DNA from: Cyanobacteria bacterium FACHB-502
GTDB lineage: Bacteria; Cyanobacteriota; Cyanobacteriia; Elainellales; Elainellaceae
Assembly (NCBI GenBank): GCA_014695325.1
Contig: JACJNZ010000077.1
Location: forward strand, 1 to 64,000
DNA length: 64,000 nucleotides
Reading direction: 5' to 3'
Part shown: in pieces, positions 28,796 to 38,051 of the stretch
Position numbering within the stretch: the stretch's first letter is position 1
Layout: the number at the start of each line of letters is the position of its first letter
The notes under the pieces: model-generated
Databases searched by the model: none
Seen by the model: only the letters and a program-made list of their open reading frames with translations
What the model was told of the DNA's origin: nothing
Made by a program: the position numbers and the translations under genes

Positions 28796-29981
28796 CCTCA
28801 GTCAGGATATCGAGATTTTGCTGCACGGTTTGCTGAAGCTGGCGTGTAAGCTGGTTGACCGTACTGGTGCGATCGGCACGGTAGGCAGCATAATAATCTT
28901 TGAGATTCACAGGTTCACCAATTCGCAGAAATGCCTGTCGATGTCCCTTAGGGGCAGGCTGGTCGATGCCGAAAACTTCGCGCTCTAGGCGGATCAGCGT
29001 GTCTAAAAATCTTTCTGGCGTTGGCTTCGCAGCAACATAACCGTCGTAGATCGCATCAAAATTCAACACTCGTCGCCCAGCGCGAAACATTACATCCAGC
29101 GCGTCTGCTCCGTCTGCCATCAAAGTATTGTGATGGGCTTCCAGCGTGTTCAGAATTCGATAAACCCGCTCCCGATCTGGTTCTGTAGTGGCTGAGGTGA
29201 TCTCCAGTTGTTGTTCGCAGCGATCGAGCACTTCGGCTTTGAGCCGGGCAATGCGCTGATTCCAGTCGGCTCCCGGCACAGGCATGAGATTGGCTTCCTG
29301 TTCACAGCGATCGATCACCACCGCCCCCACCCGCCGCAGCCGTTCATACACATCGCCCTCCGACGAAATACGTAACGCCTGTTCTAATCGCCTCAGGGTT
29401 TGGTGAATCACCGGAGCCATTTTGCCCGTGTAGCGATACTTGAGGCTGATCGGCACAATGCACAAATCTGGAGCTGCCTCGCCCTGCTTCATTTTGCGGC
29501 TGATTGCCTGAAGTGCCATTTGCACCGCGCCCGATCGAAACGGCATCACGGTATCATTCTGAAACGAACAGCCGCCTTCGGGGAAAATCACCAGCTTGGT
29601 CTTTGGCTGTTGCAGCAGGTTGAGCGTGTAAGCAATGCTGTCGCGATCGGCTAAGCCGCGACGAATCGAATAAGCTCCCAATCGCTGATACAGCCAACCC
29701 TGCCAGCCGCGAAACGGTTCATGCGCGGTCAGGTAATAAAACGGTTCCTGAAGCAGCGACGACAGCAAAAAAACCGCCTTCGGATCATCAAACGTCGGAT
29801 GATTACACACCAGCAAACACGATCGCCCCTTCAGCGTCTCAAGCTGCACCCTCGGATCAGAGCTAATCACCAGTTCCAGCCGATAGCACAATCGAACTAT
29901 CCAGGGCGCAATTTGCTGAAGCCCTCGCAAGAGCGGGAGATTAATTTGGGCAGGATAAAACGGCTGCGATCGAGGTTTCAT
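28770..29981 (-). CDS. Lysophospholipid/1-acylglycerol-phosphate acyltransferase family protein
   Basis: 403 residues from the ATG at 29981; a TTG at 30059 would add 26 residues with no family match. The PlsC-type block I is NHPTFDD (His-x4-Asp, about residue 61) and block III is FPEGG (about 135). Between them are GAYSIRRG and other family positions. The C-terminal half, about 200 residues of helical sequence with APKGHRQAFLRIGEPVNL, is longer than in minimal PlsC enzymes. It probably transfers acyl groups to lysolipids at the membrane; the acceptor is not known. Stops of this gene and the DUF2141 gene overlap tail to tail. Confidence 0.85.
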   Translation of the reverse strand: MKPRSQPFYPAQINLPLLRGLQQIAPWIVRLCYRLELVISSDPRVQLETLKGRSCLLVCNHPTFDDPKAVFLLSSLLQEPFYYLTAHEPFRGWQGWLYQRLGAYSIRRGLADRDSIAYTLNLLQQPKTKLVIFPEGGCSFQNDTVMPFRSGAVQMALQAISRKMKQGEAAPDLCIVPISLKYRYTGKMAPVIHQTLRRLEQALRISSEGDVYERLRRVGAVVIDRCEQEANLMPVPGADWNQRIARLKAEVLDRCEQQLEITSATTEPDRERVYRILNTLEAHHNTLMADGADALDVMFRAGRRVLNFDAIYDGYVAAKPTPERFLDTLIRLEREVFGIDQPAPKGHRQAFLRIGEPVNLKDYYAAYRADRTSTVNQLTRQLQQTVQQNLDILTEATSRGISW

Positions 29982-30257
29982 GAGCAGACACAGAGACAAA
30001 CATACCAATTCCTTCCACCCCACGGGAAAGGCTTTTTTCAGTCTAAAGGTGATCTGCAAGACTGGTAGAAATATTCTCTGGATGAGTGCATCTTGCTTGC
30101 TTGTTCATCTCATGATTCAGCAACACCATTACTCGTTGAATCGATCGTTAAATCGATCATTGAATTAAACTGAATTACTCGATCGGAAGAGGCTGAGTTG
30201 GCAGTTCTGCGGCATTGTGTGACTAGATTCTGTTTTTAACCGTTTTCTAAACAACCT

Positions 30258-30893
30258 ATGAGCCTGAAGCTTCATTTTTTGCGCCACGGGGAAACGACTT
30301 ACAGCCAAACCGGGGGCTACTGCGGCGAAATTGACCCGGATTTGACAGCGGAAGGACATCTCATGGCAGCTGACTTTGGCAAAGCTTATCAAGACGTGGA
30401 CTGGGAGGCAATCTACGTTAGCCCGATGCGGCGCACAATCGCCACTGCGAAACCGCTTTGTGATGCGATCGGCATGGAAATGCAGCTTCGAGACGGACTG
30501 AAGGAAATTCGCTATGGCAAATGGGAAGGCAAAACTCAGCAGGAAGTGCAATCCGAGTTTCACGATGATTACATCAACTGGTTGACCGAACCCGCTTGGA
30601 ATCCGCCCACAGGCGGCGAAACTTCGGTGCAAATTGCCAGTCGCGCCTCGCTCGTGATTGCCGAGATCGAAGCAAAGCATACGGGCAATGTGCTGGTGGT
30701 TTCCCACAAAGCCACGATTCGGATTTTGCTATGCAGTCTATTAGGCATTGATTTGGGACGCTATCGCGATCGCATTGGTCTGCTGGCGGCTTCGATGAGT
30801 GTGGTGAAGTTTAACATTCATGGTCCGATGCTGGAAATTTTGGGCGATCGCTCCTATATGGACAAAACGTTGCGCGATCGACCGGGAACTTGA
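30258..30893 (+). CDS. Histidine phosphatase superfamily protein (phosphoglycerate mutase-like)
   Basis: 211 residues from ATG. The catalytic RHGET (LRHGETTYS, residues 7-15), the second Arg in SPMRRTIATA (about residue 57), EIRYGKWEGKT (about 82-92) and the second His in VVSHKATIRILL (about 155) are all in place, so it is an active-looking branch-1 histidine phosphatase. Members dephosphorylate sugar phosphates or other small molecules; the substrate is undetermined. It precedes the AraC regulator by 55 bp on the same strand and could share its transcript. Confidence 0.93.
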   Translation: MSLKLHFLRHGETTYSQTGGYCGEIDPDLTAEGHLMAADFGKAYQDVDWEAIYVSPMRRTIATAKPLCDAIGMEMQLRDGLKEIRYGKWEGKTQQEVQSEFHDDYINWLTEPAWNPPTGGETSVQIASRASLVIAEIEAKHTGNVLVVSHKATIRILLCSLLGIDLGRYRDRIGLLAASMSVVKFNIHGPMLEILGDRSYMDKTLRDRPGT

Positions 30894-30948
30894 TGCAAAA
30901 TTAAATCACCGCAGTCCTTCAACCTTCAGCGAATTAGGGGAATCGGTG

Positions 30949-31839
30949 ATGGCAGCAAAATTATCGATCGATTTTGCCCAGGAGCCAGAACAGGGCTACG
31001 AGCGCGTCTTTGCCAGGCGACCGCAGCTCACAAATCTGGCGAGGAATTGGAGCGGCATTTACTTTGCCTACGATTACCTGCCGCCCGGTGAAACGCCAGA
31101 AGTTTGCACTAAGCAGCACGGCATCGCCATTTTTACCGATATGCCCACTTCGATTCGGGCAGAGCGACGGCTCGACGGGCAGTTTCGGCAGGAAGATGTG
31201 CAGGAAGGCGATATGGTGATTACCCCTGCAGGCGTGAGCTGTGCGACCCGGTGGAATCGAGCAGGTGGCGTAATTTTGCTGGGCGTTGAGCCAGTTCGTT
31301 TAGCACAGGCAGGGTACGAGTTTCTTGATCCCGATCGGGTTGAGCTAACCCCGCGCTTTGCCACCTCCGATCCCTTAACGCACCAACTGGGACGATCGCT
31401 CAAGCAGGCGATTGAGCAAGATGCGATCGGTAACCGTCTTTATGCCGAAACTCTGGAAAACACGCTGATGGTGCATCTGCTCCAGCATTACACGGTTCGT
31501 CCGCTCAAGCTGCAAACTGAAGTTGAACGACTGCCACACCACCAGATTCAGGAGGTGATCGACTACATTCACGCCCATCTGGATCAGGATTTGAGCTTGA
31601 GTGAACTGGCGAGCGTTGCCCAGATGAGTCCCCACTATTTTGCTCAGCGATTCAAGCAGGCGACCGGCATGAGTCCGCATCAGTTTGTGATTCGCTGTCG
31701 CGTCGAACGGGCAAAACAGCTCTTAAAGCAGGGACGATCGATCGCCGAAACTGCCTTGCTGGTCGGCTTTGTCGATCAAAGCCACTTGAATCGCCACTTC
31801 AAACGACAATTTGGCATCACCCCCAAAATGCTGCGCTAA
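30949..31839 (+). CDS. AraC-family transcriptional regulator
   Basis: 296 residues from the ATG at 30949, preceded by AGGGG at a workable distance. The C-terminal 100 residues are the double helix-turn-helix (LSLSELASVAQMSPHYFAQRFKQATGMSPHQFV and SIAETALLVGFVDQSHLNRHFKRQFGITP). The N-terminal 170 residues look like a cupin-type sensing domain with DMVITPAGVSCATRWN. A small-molecule effector is likely but unknown. It lies behind the histidine phosphatase gene. The target may be nearby, but no binding site can be assigned. Confidence 0.93.
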   Translation: MAAKLSIDFAQEPEQGYERVFARRPQLTNLARNWSGIYFAYDYLPPGETPEVCTKQHGIAIFTDMPTSIRAERRLDGQFRQEDVQEGDMVITPAGVSCATRWNRAGGVILLGVEPVRLAQAGYEFLDPDRVELTPRFATSDPLTHQLGRSLKQAIEQDAIGNRLYAETLENTLMVHLLQHYTVRPLKLQTEVERLPHHQIQEVIDYIHAHLDQDLSLSELASVAQMSPHYFAQRFKQATGMSPHQFVIRCRVERAKQLLKQGRSIAETALLVGFVDQSHLNRHFKRQFGITPKMLR

Positions 31840-31941
31840 CCCAATCGATCGCAAAAATCTCCAAAAATCGGAAAAATCTCCAAGATTCCTTTTCTGCTCC
31901 TGCTGATACTGAAAGCAGCCTATTCGTTGGAGGTATGAAAA

Positions 31942-33054
31942 ATGCAATCGCTCGATTTTCAAACTAACTTTATTGATTTGCTCAACGGCTTCGGGATTCC
32001 CACAGGCACAGCGAAGGCGATCTGGATGCCAATTCCAATGATTTTGATTATTACGTTTGCAACATTGTTCGCGCTGGTCACAACCTGGATGGAGCGCAAA
32101 GTCTCGGCGGCAGCTCAGCAGCGAATTGGTCCAGAGTTTATGGGTCCATTTGGCATTCTGGTTCCGATCGCCGATGTCTTAAAACTCCTCACTAAAGAGA
32201 ACATTTTGGCAAATCGGGTCGATCGCTGGCTATTTACCCTCGCGCCGCTGCTAGTGTTTGTGCCTGTGTTTTTGTCTTATCTGATTGTGCCGTTTGGACA
32301 AACGATCGTGATTACAAACCTGGGCATCGGTATTTTCCTTTGGATCGCGCTATCGAGCATTGCGCCGATCGGGCTATTGATGGCAGGCTACGCCTCAAAT
32401 AACAAATACTCGCTGATTGGGGGACTGCGAGCGGCAGCTCAGTCGATTAGCTATGAAGTGCCCCTTGCGCTGTCGGTGCTGGCAGTGGTGCTGATGTCGA
32501 ATTCGCTCAGCACGATCGACATTGTGCAGCAACAGTCAGGCTATGGCATTCTGGGCTGGAATGCGTGGCGACAGCCGATCGGCTTACTGATTTTCTGGAT
32601 CGCGGCACTGGCAGAATGTGAGCGATTGCCCTTTGACCTGCCGGAAGCCGAAGAAGAGCTTGTTGCGGGACACCAGACAGAATATACGGGTATTCGTTTC
32701 ATGCTGTTTTACGGCACGTCCTACACGCAGCTTGTGCTATCGGGTCTGCTGTTTGCGGTGCTTTATCTGGGTGGCTGGGAGTTCCCGGTTTCGACGGAGG
32801 CGATCGTCCAGTGGTTCAACATCTCCCTATCCGCCCCCGTGCAAATTTTGCTGGCAGGTCTGGGCATTGTCACCACGCTGTTTAAGGCATATCTGATGGT
32901 GTTTCTCGCAGTCCTGATTCGGTGGACGGTGCCTCGCGTGCGAATCGACCAGATTCTAGACCTCGGCTGGAAATTCATGCTGCCGATTTCTTTAGTCAAT
33001 CTCATTGCAACTGCGGGATTGAAACTGGCGTTTCCTGCGGTGTTTGGCGGCTAA
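31942..33054 (+). CDS. ndhA: NAD(P)H-quinone oxidoreductase (NDH-1) subunit 1
   Basis: 370 residues from ATG, with GGAGGT 7 nt upstream. About eight membrane segments; family landmarks are [76 protein letters not shown] and [10 protein letters not shown]. NdhA forms part of the quinone channel of the plastoquinone-reducing NDH-1 complex in the thylakoid membrane. In most cyanobacteria ndhA begins an ndhAIGE operon. Here the next gene is a fasciclin protein on the other strand and ndhI, ndhG and ndhE are absent. From memory, the first 60 residues and the segment [21 protein letters not shown] are unusually divergent from typical NdhA. It could be a second paralogue. Confidence 0.95.
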   Translation: MQSLDFQTNFIDLLNGFGIPTGTAKAIWMPIPMILIITFATLFALVTTWMERKVSAAAQQRIGPEFMGPFGILVPIADVLKLLTKENILANRVDRWLFTLAPLLVFVPVFLSYLIVPFGQTIVITNLGIGIFLWIALSSIAPIGLLMAGYASNNKYSLIGGLRAAAQSISYEVPLALSVLAVVLMSNSLSTIDIVQQQSGYGILGWNAWRQPIGLLIFWIAALAECERLPFDLPEAEEELVAGHQTEYTGIRFMLFYGTSYTQLVLSGLLFAVLYLGGWEFPVSTEAIVQWFNISLSAPVQILLAGLGIVTTLFKAYLMVFLAVLIRWTVPRVRIDQILDLGWKFMLPISLVNLIATAGLKLAFPAVFGG

Positions 33055-33125
33055 GATCTGACGGTTCGCCTGGAGCGATCGACTTCCTGATTAGATTTAA
33101 CCACGTTCAGATTGAAAACGCGCAA

Positions 33126-33168
33126 AAGCTTCCAGCCGATCGCCCTAAAGCTCATTCACTGGAAGCTT
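33126..33168 (+). terminator. Inverted repeat behind ndhA, possible terminator
   Basis: AAGCTTCCAG (33126-33135) and CTGGAAGCTT (33159-33168) form a perfect 10-bp stem enclosing 23 nt, starting 72 bp after the ndhA stop. There is no T-run after it, so intrinsic termination is doubtful. It may stabilise the 3' end or be an element end. Confidence 0.4.
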
Positions 33169-33346
33169 AGATAGAAGCTTATACAGCAGTAAAACTTGTG
33201 GGCATTGCTGATCAATGGATGAATTCTGTAAGGGGAGTTTGCAATCCAGCCCTAGCGCAGAACTTCCTATCCGATAATCCAATTTCCATTCAGCAATGCC
33301 AATTTGCGAATTGTTCTCGATTTAGCCCCTGAAATTAACCCTGGGA

Positions 33347-33748
33347 TTAGCCCATGAGAATAACGCGATCGAGCACATGAATAATCCCGTTGTCTGCTTC
33401 GATATCAGCAGCAAGCACTGTGGCGTTTTTCACCTCAAACCCATCTGAGCAGTCGATCGGGATAGGCGACCCTTCGATGGAAGTAACCGTGCCCAGTTTC
33501 GCCAGGTCTTCTTTCTTGAGCCGACCCGGAACCACATGAAACGTGAGAATCCTTGTGAGCTGTGGAATGTTTTGGACAAGCGTCGTAATTGTTCCGGGCG
33601 GGAGCTTGGCGAATGCGTCGTCATTAGGCGCAAACACCGTAAAAGGACCGGGGCTTTTTAGCACATCCACCAGGTTAGCCGCTTGAACTGCGGTGACAAG
33701 CGTGTTGAACGAACCAGCACCAACGGCAATATCAACAATGTCTGGCAT
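33347..33748 (-). CDS. Fasciclin (FAS1) domain protein
   Basis: 133 residues from ATG, just one FAS1 domain. The H1 region [37 protein letters not shown] and the H2 region [17 protein letters not shown] are both intact. There is no signal peptide, so the protein may be cytoplasmic; many cyanobacterial single-FAS1 proteins are like this. FAS1 domains mediate adhesion or small-ligand binding, with role unknown here. Its stop lies 292 bp from that of ndhA, so the two are convergent. The 292 bp contain the inverted repeat at 33126 and no gene. Confidence 0.94.
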   Translation of the reverse strand: MPDIVDIAVGAGSFNTLVTAVQAANLVDVLKSPGPFTVFAPNDDAFAKLPPGTITTLVQNIPQLTRILTFHVVPGRLKKEDLAKLGTVTSIEGSPIPIDCSDGFEVKNATVLAADIEADNGIIHVLDRVILMG

Positions 33749-34283
33749 ATAAGAAATGACCTAACTGCGAACAAGAAGGCTGTGATTGACGCATCAGCAT
33801 CACAATAAAGAACAATACAAAATTTCGAGTAGCCTTTCAAAATAATTTTGAAGGAAAAATCTCAAGAAAGAGCGTTGCAGCGTATTTTTAAGGAGGAAGG
33901 GCTGGAGCAATCTTTAATCTTCAACAGCCTCTCGCTCTGTGCTCAGACTGCAAGACGTGCAGCTCTGACCATTACGAGACAACTCTCAATCTAGACTGCT
34001 GGAATGGGAATTAAGGGGTTACCTGAACCCAACCCGTCTTCCTTTCAACGTGCAACGCTTATTGGAAGGGAACTCATGTAGTTTCCATTGCGTAATATCT
34101 TAACCTTGAAATCTATAGATAAAAATCATTAGTTCAAATATCTATGATAGACTTGGTTCTATAAGGAGCAAGGTTGTTCTTCTGGCTTGACTTCAGGCTA
34201 GCGTTGACCGACACCGCTCCTTTTCCGAATTTAAAGCCTCGCCGCTCGATTTTTTTGTCCCCGTTCGTTAGGAGAATTCGCAG
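33749..34283. other. Intergenic region between divergent fasciclin and rbcR genes
   Basis: 535 bp without a gene-like frame. Contains a perfect palindrome ATCTATAGAT at 34111-34120 and the related ATATCTATGAT near 34138-34148, possible regulator half-sites in front of the LysR gene. No RNA gene recognised. Confidence 0.5.
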
Positions 34284-35264
34284 TTGATACACGCGACCCT
34301 ACACCAACTCAAAGTCTTCGAGGCGACCGCCCGCCACGGTAGTTTTACTCGCGCCGCAGAAGAGTTGTTCCTGACACAGCCCACGGTTTCGATGCAGGTC
34401 AAACAGCTTACCAAAGCCATTGGTCTACCGTTGTTTGAGCAGGTTGGTAAACGGCTGTACCTGACCGAGGCTGGGCGAGAACTGTTTGGAACCTGCCAGG
34501 AAATTTTTCAGCGACTTGAGCAGCTTGAAATGACCGTTGCCAACCTCAAGGGCATGAAACAAGGACGCTTAAGGCTTGCAGTCATTACGACCACCAAGTA
34601 TTTTATGCCGCGCCTTTTGGGTCCGTTCTGCAAGGAGTATCCCGGCATTGATGTGTCGCTGACCGTTACTAACCACGAGCGCGTCATTGAGCGGCTTGCC
34701 AACAACCAGGATGATATCTACGTGATGAGTCAGGTTCCTGAGCATCTCGATATTAAAACTTATCCATTCCTGGACAATCCGCTCGTCGTCGTTGCGCCCC
34801 ATGATCACCCGCTTGCGAAGGAAAAGCACATTTCGCTGAAGCGTTTGGTCGAAGAGCCGTTTATTATGCGGGAGCCAGGGTCGGGTACACGAGGCGCACT
34901 CCAGAAGCTGCTCGATGAACACAAGCTCTCGGTGAAAGTGCGGCTAGAGCTGGGTAGCAATGAAGCGATTAAGCAGGCGATCGCTGGAGGGCTGGGATTG
35001 TCGGTGCTGTCTCGCCATACGCTGGCGATGGATGCAACTGCAAACGAACTGGCGATTCTGGACGTAGAAGACTTCCCGATTCAGCGACAGTGGTATGTGG
35101 TTTATTTGGCAGGCAAGCAGCTCTCGGTTGTCGCCAACACGTTCCTGGAATACTTGCAGGATGCTGCCCAAAAGCTTTCCCATGCTTACATGGCTCTGCC
35201 CTGGCAAGACGGCAGTGAAGAAACCGGCGAAGCGCAACCAGAAGCAGAAGTTTTGCCCGTGTAA
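34284..35264 (+). CDS. rbcR: RbcR/CbbR-type LysR transcriptional regulator
   Basis: 326 residues from a TTG start, chosen because TTAGGAGA lies 8-9 nt upstream and because RbcR homologues begin (M)xxATLHQLKVFEATARHGSFTRAAEELFLTQPTVSMQVKQL at the same place. The N-terminal 60 residues are the winged helix-turn-helix. The rest is the periplasmic-binding-like effector domain (LRLAVITTTKYFMPRLLGPFC, EPFIMREPGSGTRGAL). It matches cyanobacterial RbcR and the plastid-encoded Ycf30, which regulate RuBisCO and carbon-uptake genes in response to carbon metabolites. The rbc operon itself is not in the window. The acidic tail after residue 305 is variable. A 9-bp stem follows the stop. Confidence 0.93.
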   Translation: MIHATLHQLKVFEATARHGSFTRAAEELFLTQPTVSMQVKQLTKAIGLPLFEQVGKRLYLTEAGRELFGTCQEIFQRLEQLEMTVANLKGMKQGRLRLAVITTTKYFMPRLLGPFCKEYPGIDVSLTVTNHERVIERLANNQDDIYVMSQVPEHLDIKTYPFLDNPLVVVAPHDHPLAKEKHISLKRLVEEPFIMREPGSGTRGALQKLLDEHKLSVKVRLELGSNEAIKQAIAGGLGLSVLSRHTLAMDATANELAILDVEDFPIQRQWYVVYLAGKQLSVVANTFLEYLQDAAQKLSHAYMALPWQDGSEETGEAQPEAEVLPV

Positions 35265-35340
35265 TCTTATCTTGTGAGGTTATCTGGTTTTAAGCGTGGC
35301 GATCGGCGCAAAAACAGGGCAATTCTCCAGTCATTTCATG

Positions 35341-35361
35341 GGGTGGGCATGGTGCCCACCC
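35341..35361. terminator. Hairpin between convergent rbcR and coaBC
   Basis: GGGTGGGCA (35341-35349), loop TGG, TGCCCACCC (35353-35361): a perfect 9-bp GC-rich stem between two convergent stops. No T-run on either strand. It may work as a bidirectional block to read-through or be a dispersed repeat. Confidence 0.5.
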
Positions 35362-35378
35362 TGGCGATCGGGCAAACT

Positions 35379-36611
35379 CTAGCCTGATTCTCCCTCCACA
35401 AAGTCATACTGCACAAAATCATACAAAGCGTGAGCCATCTGTAGCTTGCTGCAAGGCTCCAAAATTTGCTTTCGTCCTGCTCGATCGAGAAAAACCGCCT
35501 GATTTCGATCGCTGCCAAAGCCGCTGTCCGTACGATCGACTGGATTAGCTGCAATCACGTCCAGGTTTTTGCGCTGAAGTTTTTCCAGGGCAGGCGGCAG
35601 GATATCTCCGGTTTGTGCCGCAAAGCCGATGAGCTTTTGGCGCGGCTGCTTACGCTGGCTCAACTCTGCCACGATATCAGGAACCGCAGCGAGCGGCAGG
35701 GTATCGGGAAGCGATCGTTTCGGTAATTTTTCCGGGTGAAATTCGGCAGGACGCACATCGGCAACGGCAGCAGACATGACAATCCAGTCGGCTTGGAGCA
35801 TGAGCTGCTGCATTTCTCGCTGCATCTCGGCAGCACTTACAATCGGCACAAGTCGGGCTGTCTTAAGCGATGCAAGCAAATTTAGCTCGATCGGGGCATG
35901 AACCAGCATTACTGCTGCGCCTCGGTGCAGGGCTGCCAGTGCTAGGGCAACGCCCATCTTTCCCGTCGAGGGATTGCCAATAAAGCGCACCGGATCGAGG
36001 TATTCGCGGGTTCCGCCTGCGCTAATCAAAATTTGCTTGCCGCTCAGGTCGCGTTTGCCGCCTGTGACGAGCAGCGATTCTAAATAGGACAAAATTTCGG
36101 CGGGTTCTGCCATGCGCCCTTTCCCCACCCGATCGCACGCCAGGATTCCGGCAGTGGGGTCGATCGCGTGATAGCGCAAATCAGTTTGAAGCTGCTGCCA
36201 GTTGCGCTGCACGGCTTGCTGCTCCCACATATCGGTATTCATCGCCGGAGCTAGCAGCACCGGACAGGTCGAAGCCAGCACCGTATTGGTTAGCAAATTA
36301 TCTGCCAAGCCATAAATCAGTTTGCCGAGCGTATTTGCCGTGAGCGGAGCCAGCAAAAACACGTCTGCCCATTCGCCTAGCTCAATATGCAGGGGACGGG
36401 GATGGGTCGGCTGCCAGAAATCTGCATCGGTGTAAGCCGGATGACGGGACAGGGTTGCAAGGGTGAGGGGTGAGATAAACTGCTGGGCGCGATCGGTCAG
36501 AATTACGCGCACTTCTGCACCCGCTTTTGCCAGTGTCGAAACGACCTCGCACACTTTATAGGCAGCAATACCGCCACCCACGCCAATGAGAATTCGGCGA
36601 CCTTGAAGCAT
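35379..36611 (-). CDS. coaBC: Bifunctional phosphopantothenoylcysteine decarboxylase / phosphopantothenate-cysteine ligase
   Basis: 410 residues from the ATG at 36611; a GTG at 36626 is in frame and would add 5 residues. The N-terminal CoaC flavoprotein domain (residues 1-185) has [18 protein letters not shown] (PASANT in many homologues) and [14 protein letters not shown]. The C-terminal CoaB domain begins [27 protein letters not shown] and includes IGFAAQTGD and the Lys-Asn motif [15 protein letters not shown]. It carries out two steps from 4'-phosphopantothenate to 4'-phosphopantetheine in coenzyme A synthesis, in the cytoplasm. Full-length, no defects seen. The gene stands alone, preceded by a nested repeat element at 36672. 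Confidence 0.96.
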   Translation of the reverse strand: MLQGRRILIGVGGGIAAYKVCEVVSTLAKAGAEVRVILTDRAQQFISPLTLATLSRHPAYTDADFWQPTHPRPLHIELGEWADVFLLAPLTANTLGKLIYGLADNLLTNTVLASTCPVLLAPAMNTDMWEQQAVQRNWQQLQTDLRYHAIDPTAGILACDRVGKGRMAEPAEILSYLESLLVTGGKRDLSGKQILISAGGTREYLDPVRFIGNPSTGKMGVALALAALHRGAAVMLVHAPIELNLLASLKTARLVPIVSAAEMQREMQQLMLQADWIVMSAAVADVRPAEFHPEKLPKRSLPDTLPLAAVPDIVAELSQRKQPRQKLIGFAAQTGDILPPALEKLQRKNLDVIAANPVDRTDSGFGSDRNQAVFLDRAGRKQILEPCSKLQMAHALYDFVQYDFVEGESG

Positions 36612-36671
36612 TGTTAATCTCGCCACAAACCCTTGCAGGGGTGTTCAAAGGATATTAAATCTCCTATCATC

Positions 36672-36753
36672 GCCCCCTCAATCCTCCAGAAATGGGGACT
36701 CTGAAAACCCAGAGGAAAGCCAGGTTTTCCCCATCATTGCAAAACCAGGGGGC
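36672..36753. repeat. Nested inverted-repeat element upstream of coaBC
   Basis: Outer arms GCCCCCT (36672-36678) and AGGGGGC (36747-36753) and inner arms ATGGGGA (36692-36698) and TCCCCAT (36728-36734) are perfect, giving a double hairpin. It occupies the gap between the coaBC start and the DUF2555 stop. It has the same nested design as the elements near 28062 and 55498. Confidence 0.85.
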
Positions 36754-36775
36754 GGCTCGGGGATGATGCCTTTTT

Positions 36776-36988
36776 CTAAGCTTCGTCGTATGCTTCCAGA
36801 TCCAGCAAATACAAGTAGGGTTCGATCATTTCGGGACGCTGGAAGGCGATCGCTCTCAGCAAATGCCAGTCTTGCAGCCCTTCAAAGGGACTGGTGTATT
36901 CGTCCTGCTCCAGCCGGGTTGCCAGCGCAGCCAATTCCGTATCCGTAATCTTCTCGATTTCCTGACGCGAAAAGTGTAATGCTTTCAT
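36776..36988 (-). CDS. DUF2555 family small protein
   Basis: 70 residues from the ATG at 36988, which is preceded by GGAGGGG 4 nt upstream; this decides against the upstream in-frame alternative at 37051. The sequence FSRQEIEKITDTELAALATRLEQDEYTSPFEGLQDWHLLRAIAFQRPEMIEPYLYLLDLEAYDEA is the whole DUF2555 domain, found in cyanobacteria and of unknown function. It is predicted all-helical and soluble. The gene lies between coaBC and the esterase gene, all on the minus strand. The repeat element at 36672 separates it from coaBC, so an operon is uncertain. Confidence 0.88.
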   Translation of the reverse strand: MKALHFSRQEIEKITDTELAALATRLEQDEYTSPFEGLQDWHLLRAIAFQRPEMIEPYLYLLDLEAYDEA

Positions 36989-37099
36989 CTGACCCCTCCG
37001 AATTTCCGCATCTGTGCGGGTTGAAGTTGACGTGCGTATCCGCAAAGCCACAGACGCGACTTACCCCTATCCTACTCGCAGACCCCTCCTCCATCGGGG

Positions 37100-37753
37100 C
37101 TATTCAAGCTTATCTTCTATAAAACTTTGCATCCGGCTTAAGACAGACATGGAAATTTCGTGTCCCATCGTGAGTTCTTCATACACAACCGGAAGTCCCA
37201 GCTCTGTCAGCCGATCGCGTGCCTGATGCGCTGCCCGTAAAGGAACCACCTGATCCGATCGTCCGTGCATTATCACCACCTGCGGCAGTTTAGCGGCATT
37301 AATCGGTTGGGGAAGGTCGATCGGCGCATGGAGATAGCCGCTCAAAATCATGATCGCTGCTAAAGGCAATTGCAGCCCAATATCTAGCGTCATTGCGCCA
37401 CCTTGAGAAAAACCTGCTAGCACCGTCCGGGAAAGGGGAACCCCGGTTTGAGATTCGAGCGATCGGAGCCAATCAGTCAACTGCTGACGGCTGGCTTGTA
37501 GCTCCGCATTCTTTGCAAAATCAGAGCTGCTAGCAAAGGAGTAGTTCGCCGGAAAGTTATACCAGACGCGCCCCGCACCGCCATACGGAAAGGGAAACGG
37601 CGCATCGGGAAAGGCAAACTGATAGTTTGGCAAATTCAAATAAGCGGCAACGGCTGCTACATCCTGACCACTTGCGCCCCATCCGTGCAGCCCGACGAGT
37701 AATCCTTTTGCAGGTTCTCGTTTTGCCGGAACCAAAATTGCTTGCAGCGTCAT
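37100..37753 (-). CDS. Carboxylesterase/phospholipase-type alpha/beta hydrolase
   Basis: 217 residues from ATG. LVGLHGWGASGQD gives the oxyanion-hole region, LAGFSQGGAM (about residue 117) the nucleophile Ser elbow, IMHGRSDQVVP the acid Asp (about 171) and MGHEIS the catalytic His (about 204). The complete triad and the small size fit the YpfH/EstB carboxylesterase group, which hydrolyses short acyl esters. There is no export signal. Its upstream gap (298 bp) contains G/A-rich then C/T-rich low-complexity DNA (37800-38010) and no gene. Confidence 0.92.
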   Translation of the reverse strand: MTLQAILVPAKREPAKGLLVGLHGWGASGQDVAAVAAYLNLPNYQFAFPDAPFPFPYGGAGRVWYNFPANYSFASSSDFAKNAELQASRQQLTDWLRSLESQTGVPLSRTVLAGFSQGGAMTLDIGLQLPLAAIMILSGYLHAPIDLPQPINAAKLPQVVIMHGRSDQVVPLRAAHQARDRLTELGLPVVYEELTMGHEISMSVLSRMQSFIEDKLE

Positions 37754-38051
37754 CCTGTTTATGCGGTAAAGGTTTATCTTATGCGGTGAAAGTTTATCAA
37801 AAAAAGCGTGGATGGGGGATGGGGAAAAGGGGAGATGAGGGATTAGGTGGCATCGGCGCGCTTCGCAAACGCAAGTCTCAGCAAGAAGCCGTAACGAAAT
37901 ACAACCAGCCCCCTAACCCAAATCACTGCCCTAACCCATAAACCCTTCAACTCCAACCCCCACTCATCCACTCCGCCACCCCTCAATTCATCTACCCTTC
38001 CCTCCACCTCCGTACTATTCTGAATAAGGCGATCGATAAAGAGTAGAAGTC

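Noticed and set aside
33126-33168. Riboswitch or strong intrinsic terminator behind ndhA
   Set aside because: Long loop without known aptamer sequence, and no T-run. Kept only as a low-confidence terminator or inverted repeat.
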